Assembly (NCBI GenBank): GCA_012512995.1
Contig: JAAZDA010000106.1
Coordinates: 1 to 5,980 of the forward strand
DNA length: 5,980 nucleotides
Source: Clostridiales bacterium
GTDB lineage: Bacteria; Bacillota; Clostridia; Lachnospirales; Lachnospiraceae
Direction: 5' to 3'
The position numbers were made by a program, and so were the translations under genes. This document shows positions 1 to 5,980 of the stretch, piece after piece (within the stretch, counting starts at the first letter, position 1; every line of letters begins with the position of its first letter). Under the pieces are notes generated by a model that saw only the letters and a list, made by a program, of their open reading frames with translations, searched no databases and had not been told where the DNA came from.

Positions 1-30
1 AAGGAGATATTGGAAGAGATCAATAAATGA
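1..30 (+). CDS. C-terminal end of an unidentified upstream gene
   Basis: The frame beginning at base 1 reads KEILEEINK and stops at TGA 28-30, so this is probably the last nine codons of a gene that starts outside the window. Its stop overlaps the priA start in an ATGA arrangement, the same coupling seen between def and fmt, which supports it being a real gene end in the same operon. Nine residues are too few to name the protein. In Clostridia, gmk, rpoZ or coaBC often lie upstream of priA, but nothing in these residues distinguishes them. Confidence 0.5.
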   Translation, partial: KEILEEINK

Positions 31-2210
31 CCGAGAACATTTATGCTGATATTATTATAGATATTTCACATGAGAGACTGGATCATCCATTCACATACCG
101 TGTACCTGTGGAAATGCGCTCATCCGTGCGCGTTGGAGACAGGGTCTTTATTCCTTTCGGAAAGGGAGACACGATGCGGATGGGTTATGTCGTTGCGCTC
201 AGGGACAGCTGCTCATATCCTGCTGATAAAGTCAAAACAATTGCGGGTCCCTGTGATCCAAATGCAGGGCATAACGAGAATGAAAGGGCACTCAGGCTTG
301 CACTGTGGATAAAGGAACACTACGGGTCTACTGCTATAACTGCGCTCAAAACTGTTTTGCCGATAAGAAAGTCGGTAAGACCGGAAGAAAAGAAAACTAT
401 CAGATTGAGAGCAGGAAGGAGTGATGCGGCAGAACGTCTCAGGTTTTATCAGCAGAAGCATCAGGTCGCCAGGGCACGTCTTCTCGAAGGACTGATGGAA
501 GTAGGGGAACAGCCGTATTCTCTTGTCACTGATAAACTTCATATAACCACACCAACCATAAAGTCACTGGAAAAGGCAGGACTCATAGAAGTCAGCATCG
601 AACAGAGCCTGAGGAACCCGGTAAAAGGCGGAAAAGCAGAAGTAAAGGAGCTTAACCTTTCGCCGGAACAGCAGAGCATAGTCAAGGGAGTCCTCAGTGA
701 TTTTGACAGTGGTAATCCCGGAGTTTCCCTTCTTCACGGCATCACAGGGAGCGGAAAGACCGAAGTGTACATAAGAATAATTGAGGGAATTGTCGCCAGG
801 GGGCGTCAGGCTATAATGCTGATTCCTGAGATAGCGCTGACTTACCAGACACTACTTCGGTTCTACGGCCATTTCGGTGATCGTGTGTCTGTTATGAATT
901 CCACGCTCTCAGAGGGAGAAAAGTTCGATCAGTATGAGAGAGCCCGCCGCGGTGAGATAGATGTCATAATAGGGCCGAGATCAGCGCTGTTCACGCCGTT
1001 CCCGGCACTTGGAATCATAGTGATGGATGAGGAACATGAGGGCAGCTACAAAAATGAGAATATGCCCAAATACCATGCCAGGGAAGTCGCAATAAAGATA
1101 GCGGAGTGGGATCATGCTGCAGTATTGCTTGGATCAGCGACTCCGTCGCTTGAATCGTATTATCAGGCGGAGAATGGGGAATTCAGACTTTATGAGCTCA
1201 ACAGGAGACTCACCGGAGAAAATCTGCCTGAAGTGATAATTACGGATATGCGTGCCGAGCTCAAGGCCGGCAACAGATCCATATTTTCGGAACAGCTTCA
1301 GACGAGGATCGAGGACAGGCTGGATAAGGGCGAACAGGTCATATTGTTCCTTAACCGCAGAGGGATAGTCGGGTCGGTTTCCTGCAGATCATGCGGATAT
1401 GTCGTAAAATGTCCCCACTGCGATGTCTCACTTACGGAACATGGAAGAGACAGGCATCTTGTCTGCCACTACTGCGGGTTTTCAATGCCGGCTGTAAAGA
1501 TATGCCCTGAATGTGGATCAAAATACATTGCAGGATTCAGAGCCGGTACGGAAAAGGTCGAAGAGAATATAAAGCAAATGTTCCCGCGTGCAAGGGTGCT
1601 CCGCATGGACGCGGATACGACTACTAAGAAAGATTCATACGAAAAGATCCTGTCAAAGTTCTCAAATGAGGAAGCTGATATTCTTGTCGGTACTCAGATG
1701 ATTGTAAAGGGCCATGATTTTCCAAAGGTCACCCTTGTTGGGATACTAATGGCCGACCTTTCCCTCAATACCGGGGACTACAGAGCAGCGGAGCGCACTT
1801 TCCAGCTTCTGACGCAGGCGGCCGGCAGAGCCGGACGCGGAAGTGTAAAGGGAGAAGTCGTGATCCAGACGTATGAACCAGACAATTATGCGATAAGACA
1901 GGCGGCGAAACAAGATTATAAAGCCTTTTACAATGAGGAGATGGAATACAGAAAACTGCTTATGTATCCACCCGCATATCATATGCTGGCGGTACAGGTG
2001 AAGGATCCTGACGAGAACAGAGCACTTAATACGATCAATGATGTGCGTATGTTCGTCGATGATGAAAACAAAACAGAGCCTTTGTCCACTGTGATAGGAC
2101 CGTCAGAGGCCCAGCTGTCAAAGGTGAGAGACAGTTACAGATACGTATGCTATATCAAAGATGAAAAATATGATAAACTTGTGCAGTACAAAGACCGTAT
2201 CGAGTCGTAG
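27..2210 (+). CDS. priA: Primosomal protein N' (replication restart helicase PriA), ended by an in-frame TAG
   Basis: PriA is a cytoplasmic superfamily 2, 3'-to-5' DNA helicase that recognises stalled or repaired forks and starts reloading of the replicative helicase. The N-terminal 3'-DNA-binding domain is roughly residues 5-105 (IYADIIIDIS, then LDHPFTYRVP). A winged-helix region follows, then the helicase core: Walker A GITGSGKT at 238-245, DEEH box at 334-337, GSATPS at 369-374, GTQMIVKGHDF at 555-565 and QAAGRAGR at 597-604. Eight cysteines at 453, 456, 462, 465, 480, 483, 493 and 496 form the family's two zinc sites inserted between the helicase lobes. All catalytic motifs are intact. 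The ATG at 27 follows a weak purine-rich site (GGAAGAG, 12-18) and overlaps the upstream stop. The 727 residues end abruptly after RIES at TAG 2208-2210, while the missing family C-terminus continues in the same frame beyond it (next entry). The identification is secure; the true end is not. Confidence 0.97.
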   Translation: MTENIYADIIIDISHERLDHPFTYRVPVEMRSSVRVGDRVFIPFGKGDTMRMGYVVALRDSCSYPADKVKTIAGPCDPNAGHNENERALRLALWIKEHYGSTAITALKTVLPIRKSVRPEEKKTIRLRAGRSDAAERLRFYQQKHQVARARLLEGLMEVGEQPYSLVTDKLHITTPTIKSLEKAGLIEVSIEQSLRNPVKGGKAEVKELNLSPEQQSIVKGVLSDFDSGNPGVSLLHGITGSGKTEVYIRIIEGIVARGRQAIMLIPEIALTYQTLLRFYGHFGDRVSVMNSTLSEGEKFDQYERARRGEIDVIIGPRSALFTPFPALGIIVMDEEHEGSYKNENMPKYHAREVAIKIAEWDHAAVLLGSATPSLESYYQAENGEFRLYELNRRLTGENLPEVIITDMRAELKAGNRSIFSEQLQTRIEDRLDKGEQVILFLNRRGIVGSVSCRSCGYVVKCPHCDVSLTEHGRDRHLVCHYCGFSMPAVKICPECGSKYIAGFRAGTEKVEENIKQMFPRARVLRMDADTTTKKDSYEKILSKFSNEEADILVGTQMIVKGHDFPKVTLVGILMADLSLNTGDYRAAERTFQLLTQAAGRAGRGSVKGEVVIQTYEPDNYAIRQAAKQDYKAFYNEEMEYRKLLMYPPAYHMLAVQVKDPDENRALNTINDVRMFVDDENKTEPLSTVIGPSEAQLSKVRDSYRYVCYIKDEKYDKLVQYKDRIES

Positions 2211-2291
2211 CTTCAGGGAAGGATGAATACCGGAAGAAACGAAGGGTACAGCCAGGTACAGTTTGATTTTGATCCAATGAACACATATTAA
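2211..2291 (+). other. In-frame continuation of priA beyond the TAG codon (conserved C-terminus)
   Basis: After TAG 2208-2210 the priA frame stays open for 26 codons and stops at TAA 2289-2291. The last residues are QFDFDPMNTY. PriA proteins characteristically finish with a hydrophobic strand carrying a D-x-D-P type motif in the C-terminal domain, and the 727-residue product lacks it. With the TAG read as one amino acid the protein would be 754 residues, which is normal for the family. The TAG falls in RIES-[TAG]-LQG, where Tyr (TAC or TAT, one base away) is the natural guess. The segment is therefore almost certainly ancestral priA coding sequence. Whether it is translated now, by suppression, recoding or because the TAG is a base error, cannot be told from the window. 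Confidence 0.75.
2263..2291 (+). promoter_or_regulatory. Possible sigma-70/sigma-A type promoter for def
   Basis: TTGATT at 2263-2268 and TATTAA at 2286-2291 are separated by 17 bases, each matching four of six consensus positions (TTGACA and TATAAT). A transcript would begin near 2298, about 30 bases before the def start. The boxes lie in the stretch that also encodes the last residues of the PriA continuation, so the match may simply reflect codons such as TTT GAT TTT GAT. This is a weak candidate. Confidence 0.2.
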
Positions 2292-2319
2292 CGCTGGGAT
2301 CGGAGTGACGCCCAGGTAT

Positions 2320-2324
2320 GGAGG
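2320..2324 (+). promoter_or_regulatory. Shine-Dalgarno site that fixes the def start
   Basis: GGAGG lies five bases before the ATG at 2330. It overlaps the upstream in-frame ATG at 2318, which has no comparable site ahead of it. This argues for initiation at 2330. Confidence 0.8.
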
Positions 2325-2329
2325 AAAAT

Positions 2330-2878
2330 ATGGCACTAAGAAGTATTCGCAAGGTCGGAGATCCTGTGCTGACAAAACATTCAAAAGAAGTCAGGAAAAT
2401 GACCCCACGTCTTGAGGAGCTCGTTGACGATATGCTGGATACAATGTATGAAGCAGGAGGCGTAGGACTCGCGGCACCTCAGGTCGGCATACTTAAGAGA
2501 ATCGTAGTTGTGGATGTTTCGCCTGAACAGGATGATCCTTATATTCTTGTAGACCCTCAGATCATCGAGACAAGTGGCGAGCAGACAGGCTACGAAGGAT
2601 GCCTCTCACTGCCTGGAAAATCAGGAGTCGTGAAAAGACCTGAATACGTGAAGGTATTGGCTTTTGACCGCAACATGAAAGAAGTTGAATACGAGGGACA
2701 GGATCTTCTTGCAAGAGCATTCTGTCACGAGATCGACCATCTTGACGGCAAAATGTACACGGAAATGATGGAGGGAGACCTCATAGATAATTCCGAACTT
2801 GCCGAAATGCAGGAACAGGCAGAGAGAGAAGCACAGGAAGCTCAGGGAACGCATGAAGAGGAAACCCATACAATATGA
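2330..2878 (+). CDS. def: Peptide deformylase
   Basis: Peptide deformylase removes the formyl group from the N-terminal methionine of nascent proteins at the ribosome exit, using a bound metal (usually Fe2+). Numbered from the ATG at 2330, the three family motifs are present: GVGLAAPQ (44-51), EGCLSLP (89-95) and HEIDHLDG (133-140). Metal ligands are Cys91, His133 and His137, with Glu134 as the catalytic acid/base. The start at 2330 gives MALRSIRKVGDPVL, the usual family N-terminus, and is preceded by GGAGG at five bases. An in-frame ATG at 2318 would add four residues (MEEN) but lies on the ribosome binding site. The product is 182 residues, longer than many clostridial enzymes (around 150) because of a Glu/Gln-rich tail from about residue 153 (QEQAEREAQEAQ). 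It overlaps fmt by ATGA, so the two are probably translationally coupled, which fits their opposing roles in formylation. Confidence 0.96.
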   Translation: MALRSIRKVGDPVLTKHSKEVRKMTPRLEELVDDMLDTMYEAGGVGLAAPQVGILKRIVVVDVSPEQDDPYILVDPQIIETSGEQTGYEGCLSLPGKSGVVKRPEYVKVLAFDRNMKEVEYEGQDLLARAFCHEIDHLDGKMYTEMMEGDLIDNSELAEMQEQAEREAQEAQGTHEEETHTI

Positions 2879-3816
2879 AGATAATATTCATGGGCACACC
2901 GGACTATGCGGTGGCAACGCTGAATTCACTTATGGAAGCCGGAGCTGACGTGAGTCTTGTCGTGACTCAGCCGGACCGTGAAAAAGGGCGCGGAAGAGGA
3001 ATAACAAAGACTCCGGTCAAAACATGTGCGGAGAAATGGAATATTCCGGTATTCCAGCCTTCAAGGATCAGAGATCCAGAGGCTGTCATGAGACTCAGAG
3101 ATGAAAAGCCTGATCTTATGATAGTGGCAGCATTTGGACAGATTCTTTCCCAGGAAATACTCGACATTCCGCCTAAAGGATGCGTAAATGTACATGCTTC
3201 GCTCCTTCCAAAATACAGAGGTGCTGCGCCTATCCAAAGAGCGGTCCTCGACGGAGCAAGTGAGTCAGGTGTCACGATAATGCAGATGGATGCCGGTATA
3301 GACACGGGGGATATTCTCTTTCAGGAGAGTGTCACTCTGGATCCGGAAGAAACGGGTCAGAGCCTTTATGATAAACTTGCAGGGCTCGGAGGGAAACTAC
3401 TCGTAGAGCATCTTAGTGATATTGAATTGGGAAATTTCATTCCGGTGAAACAGATAGATGAAGAAAGCAGCTATGCCAAAATGCTCAATAAAGATATGGG
3501 CGCTGTCAACTGGAACGCATCGGCTGTGTGCATAGAGCGCCTGATCAGAGGGATGAATCCATGGCCGGGAGCATACACAAGGTTTCGGAACAAGACATTA
3601 AAACTCTGGGCTGCCGAGGTGGTGCCGGAAAAAACAGGCAGAACACCCGGCACAGTTCTTGGAGCTGACCGTGACAGAATCTATGTTGCTACCGGTGATG
3701 GGATGCTGGCTCTGACCGATATTCAGCTCGAGGGTAAGAAGAGGATGAATGTAAGGGAATTTCTTCTCGGTTGCCAGATTTCGGCAGGTGAGATAATGGA
3801 ATCTGGGAAAAAGTAA
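2875..3816 (+). CDS. fmt: Methionyl-tRNA formyltransferase
   Basis: This enzyme transfers the formyl group of 10-formyltetrahydrofolate to methionyl initiator tRNA in the cytoplasm. The N-terminal Rossmann-like formyltransferase domain opens with MKIIFMGTPDYAV and carries the catalytic triad equivalent to the E. coli residues: Asn105 and His107 in VNVHASLLP, and Asp143 in DAGIDTGD. The segment PKYRGAAPIQRA (112-123) is the family signature, and the basic loop REKGRGRG (35-42) matches the tRNA-contacting insertion. The C-terminal tRNA-binding domain runs from about residue 205, including RGMNPWPGAYTRF. The length of 313 residues is standard. The start lies inside the def stop (ATGA), with only a moderate GAGGA site at 2858-2862, so coupling to def translation is likely. 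A 31-base gap separates its TAA from the next gene. Confidence 0.97.
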   Translation: MKIIFMGTPDYAVATLNSLMEAGADVSLVVTQPDREKGRGRGITKTPVKTCAEKWNIPVFQPSRIRDPEAVMRLRDEKPDLMIVAAFGQILSQEILDIPPKGCVNVHASLLPKYRGAAPIQRAVLDGASESGVTIMQMDAGIDTGDILFQESVTLDPEETGQSLYDKLAGLGGKLLVEHLSDIELGNFIPVKQIDEESSYAKMLNKDMGAVNWNASAVCIERLIRGMNPWPGAYTRFRNKTLKLWAAEVVPEKTGRTPGTVLGADRDRIYVATGDGMLALTDIQLEGKKRMNVREFLLGCQISAGEIMESGKK

Positions 3817-3818
3817 GA

Positions 3819-3834
3819 CGGAACTATAGTTCCG
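3819..3834 (+). repeat. Perfect 16-base palindrome between fmt and the metallopeptidase gene
   Basis: CGGAACTATAGTTCCG is exactly its own reverse complement. It starts two bases after the fmt TAA and ends four bases before the GGAGG ribosome binding site of the next gene. As RNA it can form a six-pair stem with a UAUA loop; as DNA it could be a dimer-binding operator. No T-run follows, so it is not a factor-independent terminator. The palindrome is directly visible; any function is inference. Confidence 0.6.
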
Positions 3835-3847
3835 GCATGGAGGCAGT

Positions 3848-4567
3848 ATGTTTTACGATTGGACGTATATACTTGTTCTGGCGGGTGCGCTGTTATGTAT
3901 GATAGCGAGTGCGGGAGTCAAAAGTACATATAAAAAGTATTCAAGGGTACCGGCGGCCTGCGGTATGACGGGTGCTGAGGTGGCAGAAAGGCTTCTCAGT
4001 ATAAATAACATCAGTGACGTTTCTGTAAATCATATTTCAGGATCACTTACAGACCACTACAATCCAAAGACGGGCGAAGTCAATCTCTCCGATGATGTCT
4101 ACAATTCACGTTCTGTAGCGGCGATCGGGGTGGCTGCACATGAGTGCGGTCATGTGATGCAGCACAACAACGGTTATGTTCCGCTGGCAATAAGGTCAGC
4201 TCTCGTCCCGATAGCAAATTTCGGGTCGAATCTCGGACTGCCGATGGTAATAATAGGTCTGATACTGGGAATCGGATATACAAGATCAGGGCAGGACTCA
4301 ATAGGAATGATCATTGCAGAAATAGGCATAGTTCTGTTCTGCTTTGGCGTTCTCTTTCAGCTTATAACTCTTCCTGTAGAATTTAATGCATCACACAGGG
4401 CACTCAAAATGCTGGAGAAGAATGAAATCCTTGAAAGAGAAGAAATAAGCGGAAGCAGAGCAGTACTCGGAGCAGCGGCAATGACCTATGTCGCGGCGGC
4501 AGCTTCTTCAATTCTGCAGCTCCTCAGACTTCTTCTCATCGTTAACAACAACCGGAGACGCGACTGA
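3848..4567 (+). CDS. Membrane-embedded zinc metallopeptidase, YugP family
   Basis: The protein matches the Zn_peptidase_2 (YugP-like) family along its whole 239 residues, a normal length. The N-terminus MFYDWTYILVLAGALL forms a first membrane segment (about 5-23). It is followed by KSTYKKYS, the family stretch GMTGAEVAERLL (39-50) and SGSLTDHYNPKTG (64-76). The zinc site is HECGH at 98-102, with His98 and His102 as ligands and Glu99 as catalytic base. The conserved LPVEFNASHRAL (175-186) offers Glu178 as a plausible third ligand (inference). Further hydrophobic segments lie at about 118-143, 153-175 and 205-232. The ATG is preceded by GGAGG (3839-3843) at a short four-base spacing. The substrate and role of this family are not established. 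Its place among translation and replication genes is common in Clostridia but does not reveal its job. A perfect palindrome just upstream may regulate it. Confidence 0.92.
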   Translation: MFYDWTYILVLAGALLCMIASAGVKSTYKKYSRVPAACGMTGAEVAERLLSINNISDVSVNHISGSLTDHYNPKTGEVNLSDDVYNSRSVAAIGVAAHECGHVMQHNNGYVPLAIRSALVPIANFGSNLGLPMVIIGLILGIGYTRSGQDSIGMIIAEIGIVLFCFGVLFQLITLPVEFNASHRALKMLEKNEILEREEISGSRAVLGAAAMTYVAAAASSILQLLRLLLIVNNNRRRD

Positions 4568-4569
4568 TA

Positions 4570-5980
4570 ATGACTGATGAGAGAGACATAGTCCTGGATA
4601 TCATTCTTCATGGGGAAAAGAGCAATAAGGGGACGAGTGCCGGGGTCAGGAACGCACTTGATTGCAGGGCTGATCTTTCCGACACACAGCGATCATTTAT
4701 AAAACGTCTGGCTGATGGCTGTATCGGCGACGCAATTCTGCTTGATTCAGTGATCGATATGTTTTCCGGAAAGCCGGCGTCAAAACTCCGCCCGGTGGTA
4801 CACATGAGCCTTCGAATGGGCATATACCAGATACTCTTTATGGATTCTGTTCCGGATTCAGCAGCCTGCAATGAGCAGGTGAAACTTGTGCGGAAATACG
4901 GCCTTGGCGAGCTTTCAGGTTTTGTCAACGCCGTGCTGCGCAATACAGCAAGAAACAGGGACAGAATCCTTGACGATATACGAAACACATCTTCTCTTTC
5001 TGTGAAATATTCTATTCCCGACTGGATACTGAGAATATGGGATGAGCAGTACGGTGCGGCGAGAGCTGAAAAGAATGCCGCCGCTATGCAGACCGTAAGA
5101 CCTCTGACAGTCAGGACAAGACCAGTGTTTAATTCATCATCAATGTTCACCGACAAAGCCGGCAGAAAGATCAGCTCTGAGGCTGATCTTGTATCTTTAT
5201 GGGAGGCTGATGGTATAAGAGTAAGCAGGGCAAAGTGGATCCCGCATGCTTACTATCTGAGCGGAACAGGAAATGTTCGCGAACTATCAGGTTTTGACGA
5301 GGGCCTTTTTACAGTACAGGATGAGGGCTCGATGATGGTCGCATATGCGGCGGGACTAAGTGGCGGTGAGACGGTGGCAGATGTGTGTGCGGCACCGGGC
5401 GGGAAAGCCCTTCATTGCGCAGATTTATTACTCGAAAAGGCCGGATCGGGATCAGCTCCTGCTAAAGGCCATGTGGCCGCTTATGATCTCAGCGACAAAA
5501 AGGTCGGCAAAATAACTGAGAACATTGACAGGTTATCTCTTGGAAGTATAGTGACCGCAAAAGTCCGTGACGCGAGAGAACTGCATACTGAGGATGAGAA
5601 TATCGCAGATGTGGTAATATGTGATCTGCCGTGTTCAGGTCTCGGAGTCATGGGCAGAAAAAAAGATATAAGATATCGGGTGAAGAGAGAAGATCTTGAT
5701 GACCTGCAGGCACTGCAGCGTGAGATACTAAGGAGCGCGGTACATTATGGGAAAGCCGGAGCTGTACTGATCTACAGCACATGTACGATAGACCGTATAG
5801 AGAATGATGATAATGCCGTTTATATTCAGAAAGAACTTGGTCTCATCCCGGATCCGATAGGAGCTTACCTGCCAAAGGCCGCTGACAGCGCGGTGATAAG
5901 TGGTATTACAGATGCGGCCGGAAAAACTGATAATAATGGGAATTGCCTGTTCATGGAGCCGGGAGTTCATGGAACTGATG
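4570..5980 (+). CDS. rsmB: 16S rRNA (cytosine(967)-C(5))-methyltransferase RsmB, cut by the window edge
   Basis: RsmB methylates C967 of 16S rRNA using S-adenosylmethionine. The ATG at 4570 lies two bases after the metallopeptidase stop, with GGAG at 4554-4557 inside that gene. Residues 5-130 form the NusB-like RNA-binding domain (LRMGIYQILFMD from 81, FVNAVLRNTAR from 118). A linker follows, then the methyltransferase domain: TVQDEGSMM, the SAM loop DVCAAPGGK at 271-279, DLPCSGLG at 352-359 with Cys355, RKKDIRYR, and YSTCT at 402-406 with Cys405. Both cysteines needed by m5C methyltransferases are present: Cys405 as the likely nucleophile and Cys355 for product release. A small Gly/Ser/Ala-rich insertion (about 291-300) follows the SAM loop. 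The frame is open for 470 codons plus one base and ends in HGTDG, normally followed by FFIAKLRR-like residues, so only about ten codons are missing. NOP2/NSUN relatives without a NusB domain are excluded by the N-terminus. Confidence 0.96.
   Translation, partial: MTDERDIVLDIILHGEKSNKGTSAGVRNALDCRADLSDTQRSFIKRLADGCIGDAILLDSVIDMFSGKPASKLRPVVHMSLRMGIYQILFMDSVPDSAACNEQVKLVRKYGLGELSGFVNAVLRNTARNRDRILDDIRNTSSLSVKYSIPDWILRIWDEQYGAARAEKNAAAMQTVRPLTVRTRPVFNSSSMFTDKAGRKISSEADLVSLWEADGIRVSRAKWIPHAYYLSGTGNVRELSGFDEGLFTVQDEGSMMVAYAAGLSGGETVADVCAAPGGKALHCADLLLEKAGSGSAPAKGHVAAYDLSDKKVGKITENIDRLSLGSIVTAKVRDARELHTEDENIADVVICDLPCSGLGVMGRKKDIRYRVKREDLDDLQALQREILRSAVHYGKAGAVLIYSTCTIDRIENDDNAVYIQKELGLIPDPIGAYLPKAADSAVISGITDAAGKTDNNGNCLFMEPGVHGTD

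Noticed and set aside
2211..2221. CTTC-AGG-GAAG mini-hairpin directly after the priA TAG as a readthrough signal
   Set aside because: Four pairs with a three-base loop are too weak, and such pairings are common by chance. No known recoding element resembles it.
2294..2315. Hairpin CTGGG...CCCAG between priA and def as a terminator
   Set aside because: The stem is only five pairs with a 12-base loop and no following T-run, and a purine-rich ribosome binding site follows at once. It cannot be a factor-independent terminator.
2318..2329. Upstream ATG as the def start
   Set aside because: This ATG lies on the GGAGG site that serves the ATG at 2330, has only a weak site of its own, and adds MEEN ahead of the usual family N-terminus MALRSIRKVGDPVL.
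4608..5156. 182-codon open frame on the minus strand
   Set aside because: It lies wholly antisense to rsmB, whose plus-strand frame carries clear NusB and methyltransferase motifs. The minus-strand translation is Ser/Arg-rich and resembles no family I know.
5728..5970. 80-codon minus-strand open frame near the right edge
   Set aside because: It is antisense to the rsmB catalytic region (PCSG and STC motifs nearby on the plus strand) and has no recognisable features.
1..5980. A previously undescribed multi-gene system, mobile element, CRISPR array or RNA gene
   Set aside because: Every sizeable frame on the plus strand belongs to a known housekeeping family in a gene order familiar from Clostridia. 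I found no direct-repeat array, inverted-repeat ends, tRNA or rRNA segment, or compositional break.

Overview
The window is a tightly packed, all plus-strand housekeeping block. It holds the last codons of an unidentified gene, then priA (replication restart helicase), def (peptide deformylase), fmt (methionyl-tRNA formyltransferase), a membrane zinc metallopeptidase of the YugP type, and rsmB (16S rRNA m5C967 methyltransferase), which runs off the right edge only a few codons before its expected end. This gene order, strong purine-rich Shine-Dalgarno sites, frequent AGA and ATA codons, moderate GC content and the protein sequences all point to a Firmicute of the class Clostridia. A Lachnospiraceae-like lineage is my best guess, from memory of homologues rather than from a search.

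Layout: 1-30 is the end of the upstream gene, overlapping priA by ATGA. priA reads from 27 to a TAG at 2208-2210, but the same frame stays open after that TAG to a TAA at 2289-2291 and encodes what looks like the genuine PriA C-terminus. def starts at 2330 (not 2318) and overlaps fmt by ATGA at 2875-2878. A 31-base gap after fmt contains a perfect 16-base palindrome just ahead of the metallopeptidase ribosome binding site. rsmB follows the metallopeptidase with two bases between stop and start. No stretch above 120 bases lacks a gene. I see no RNA genes, mobile elements, CRISPR arrays or factor-independent terminators.

The genes probably form one transcription unit. Fmt adds the formyl group to initiator Met-tRNA and Def removes it from the new chain. 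RsmB modifies the ribosomal decoding region. PriA reloads the replisome at stalled forks. The role of the metallopeptidase is not established.

The window does not contain a new defence or mobile system that I can see. The observation most worth following is the in-frame amber codon within the conserved end of priA, which could be recoding or suppression, a real truncation, or a base error. The palindrome before the metallopeptidase is second.
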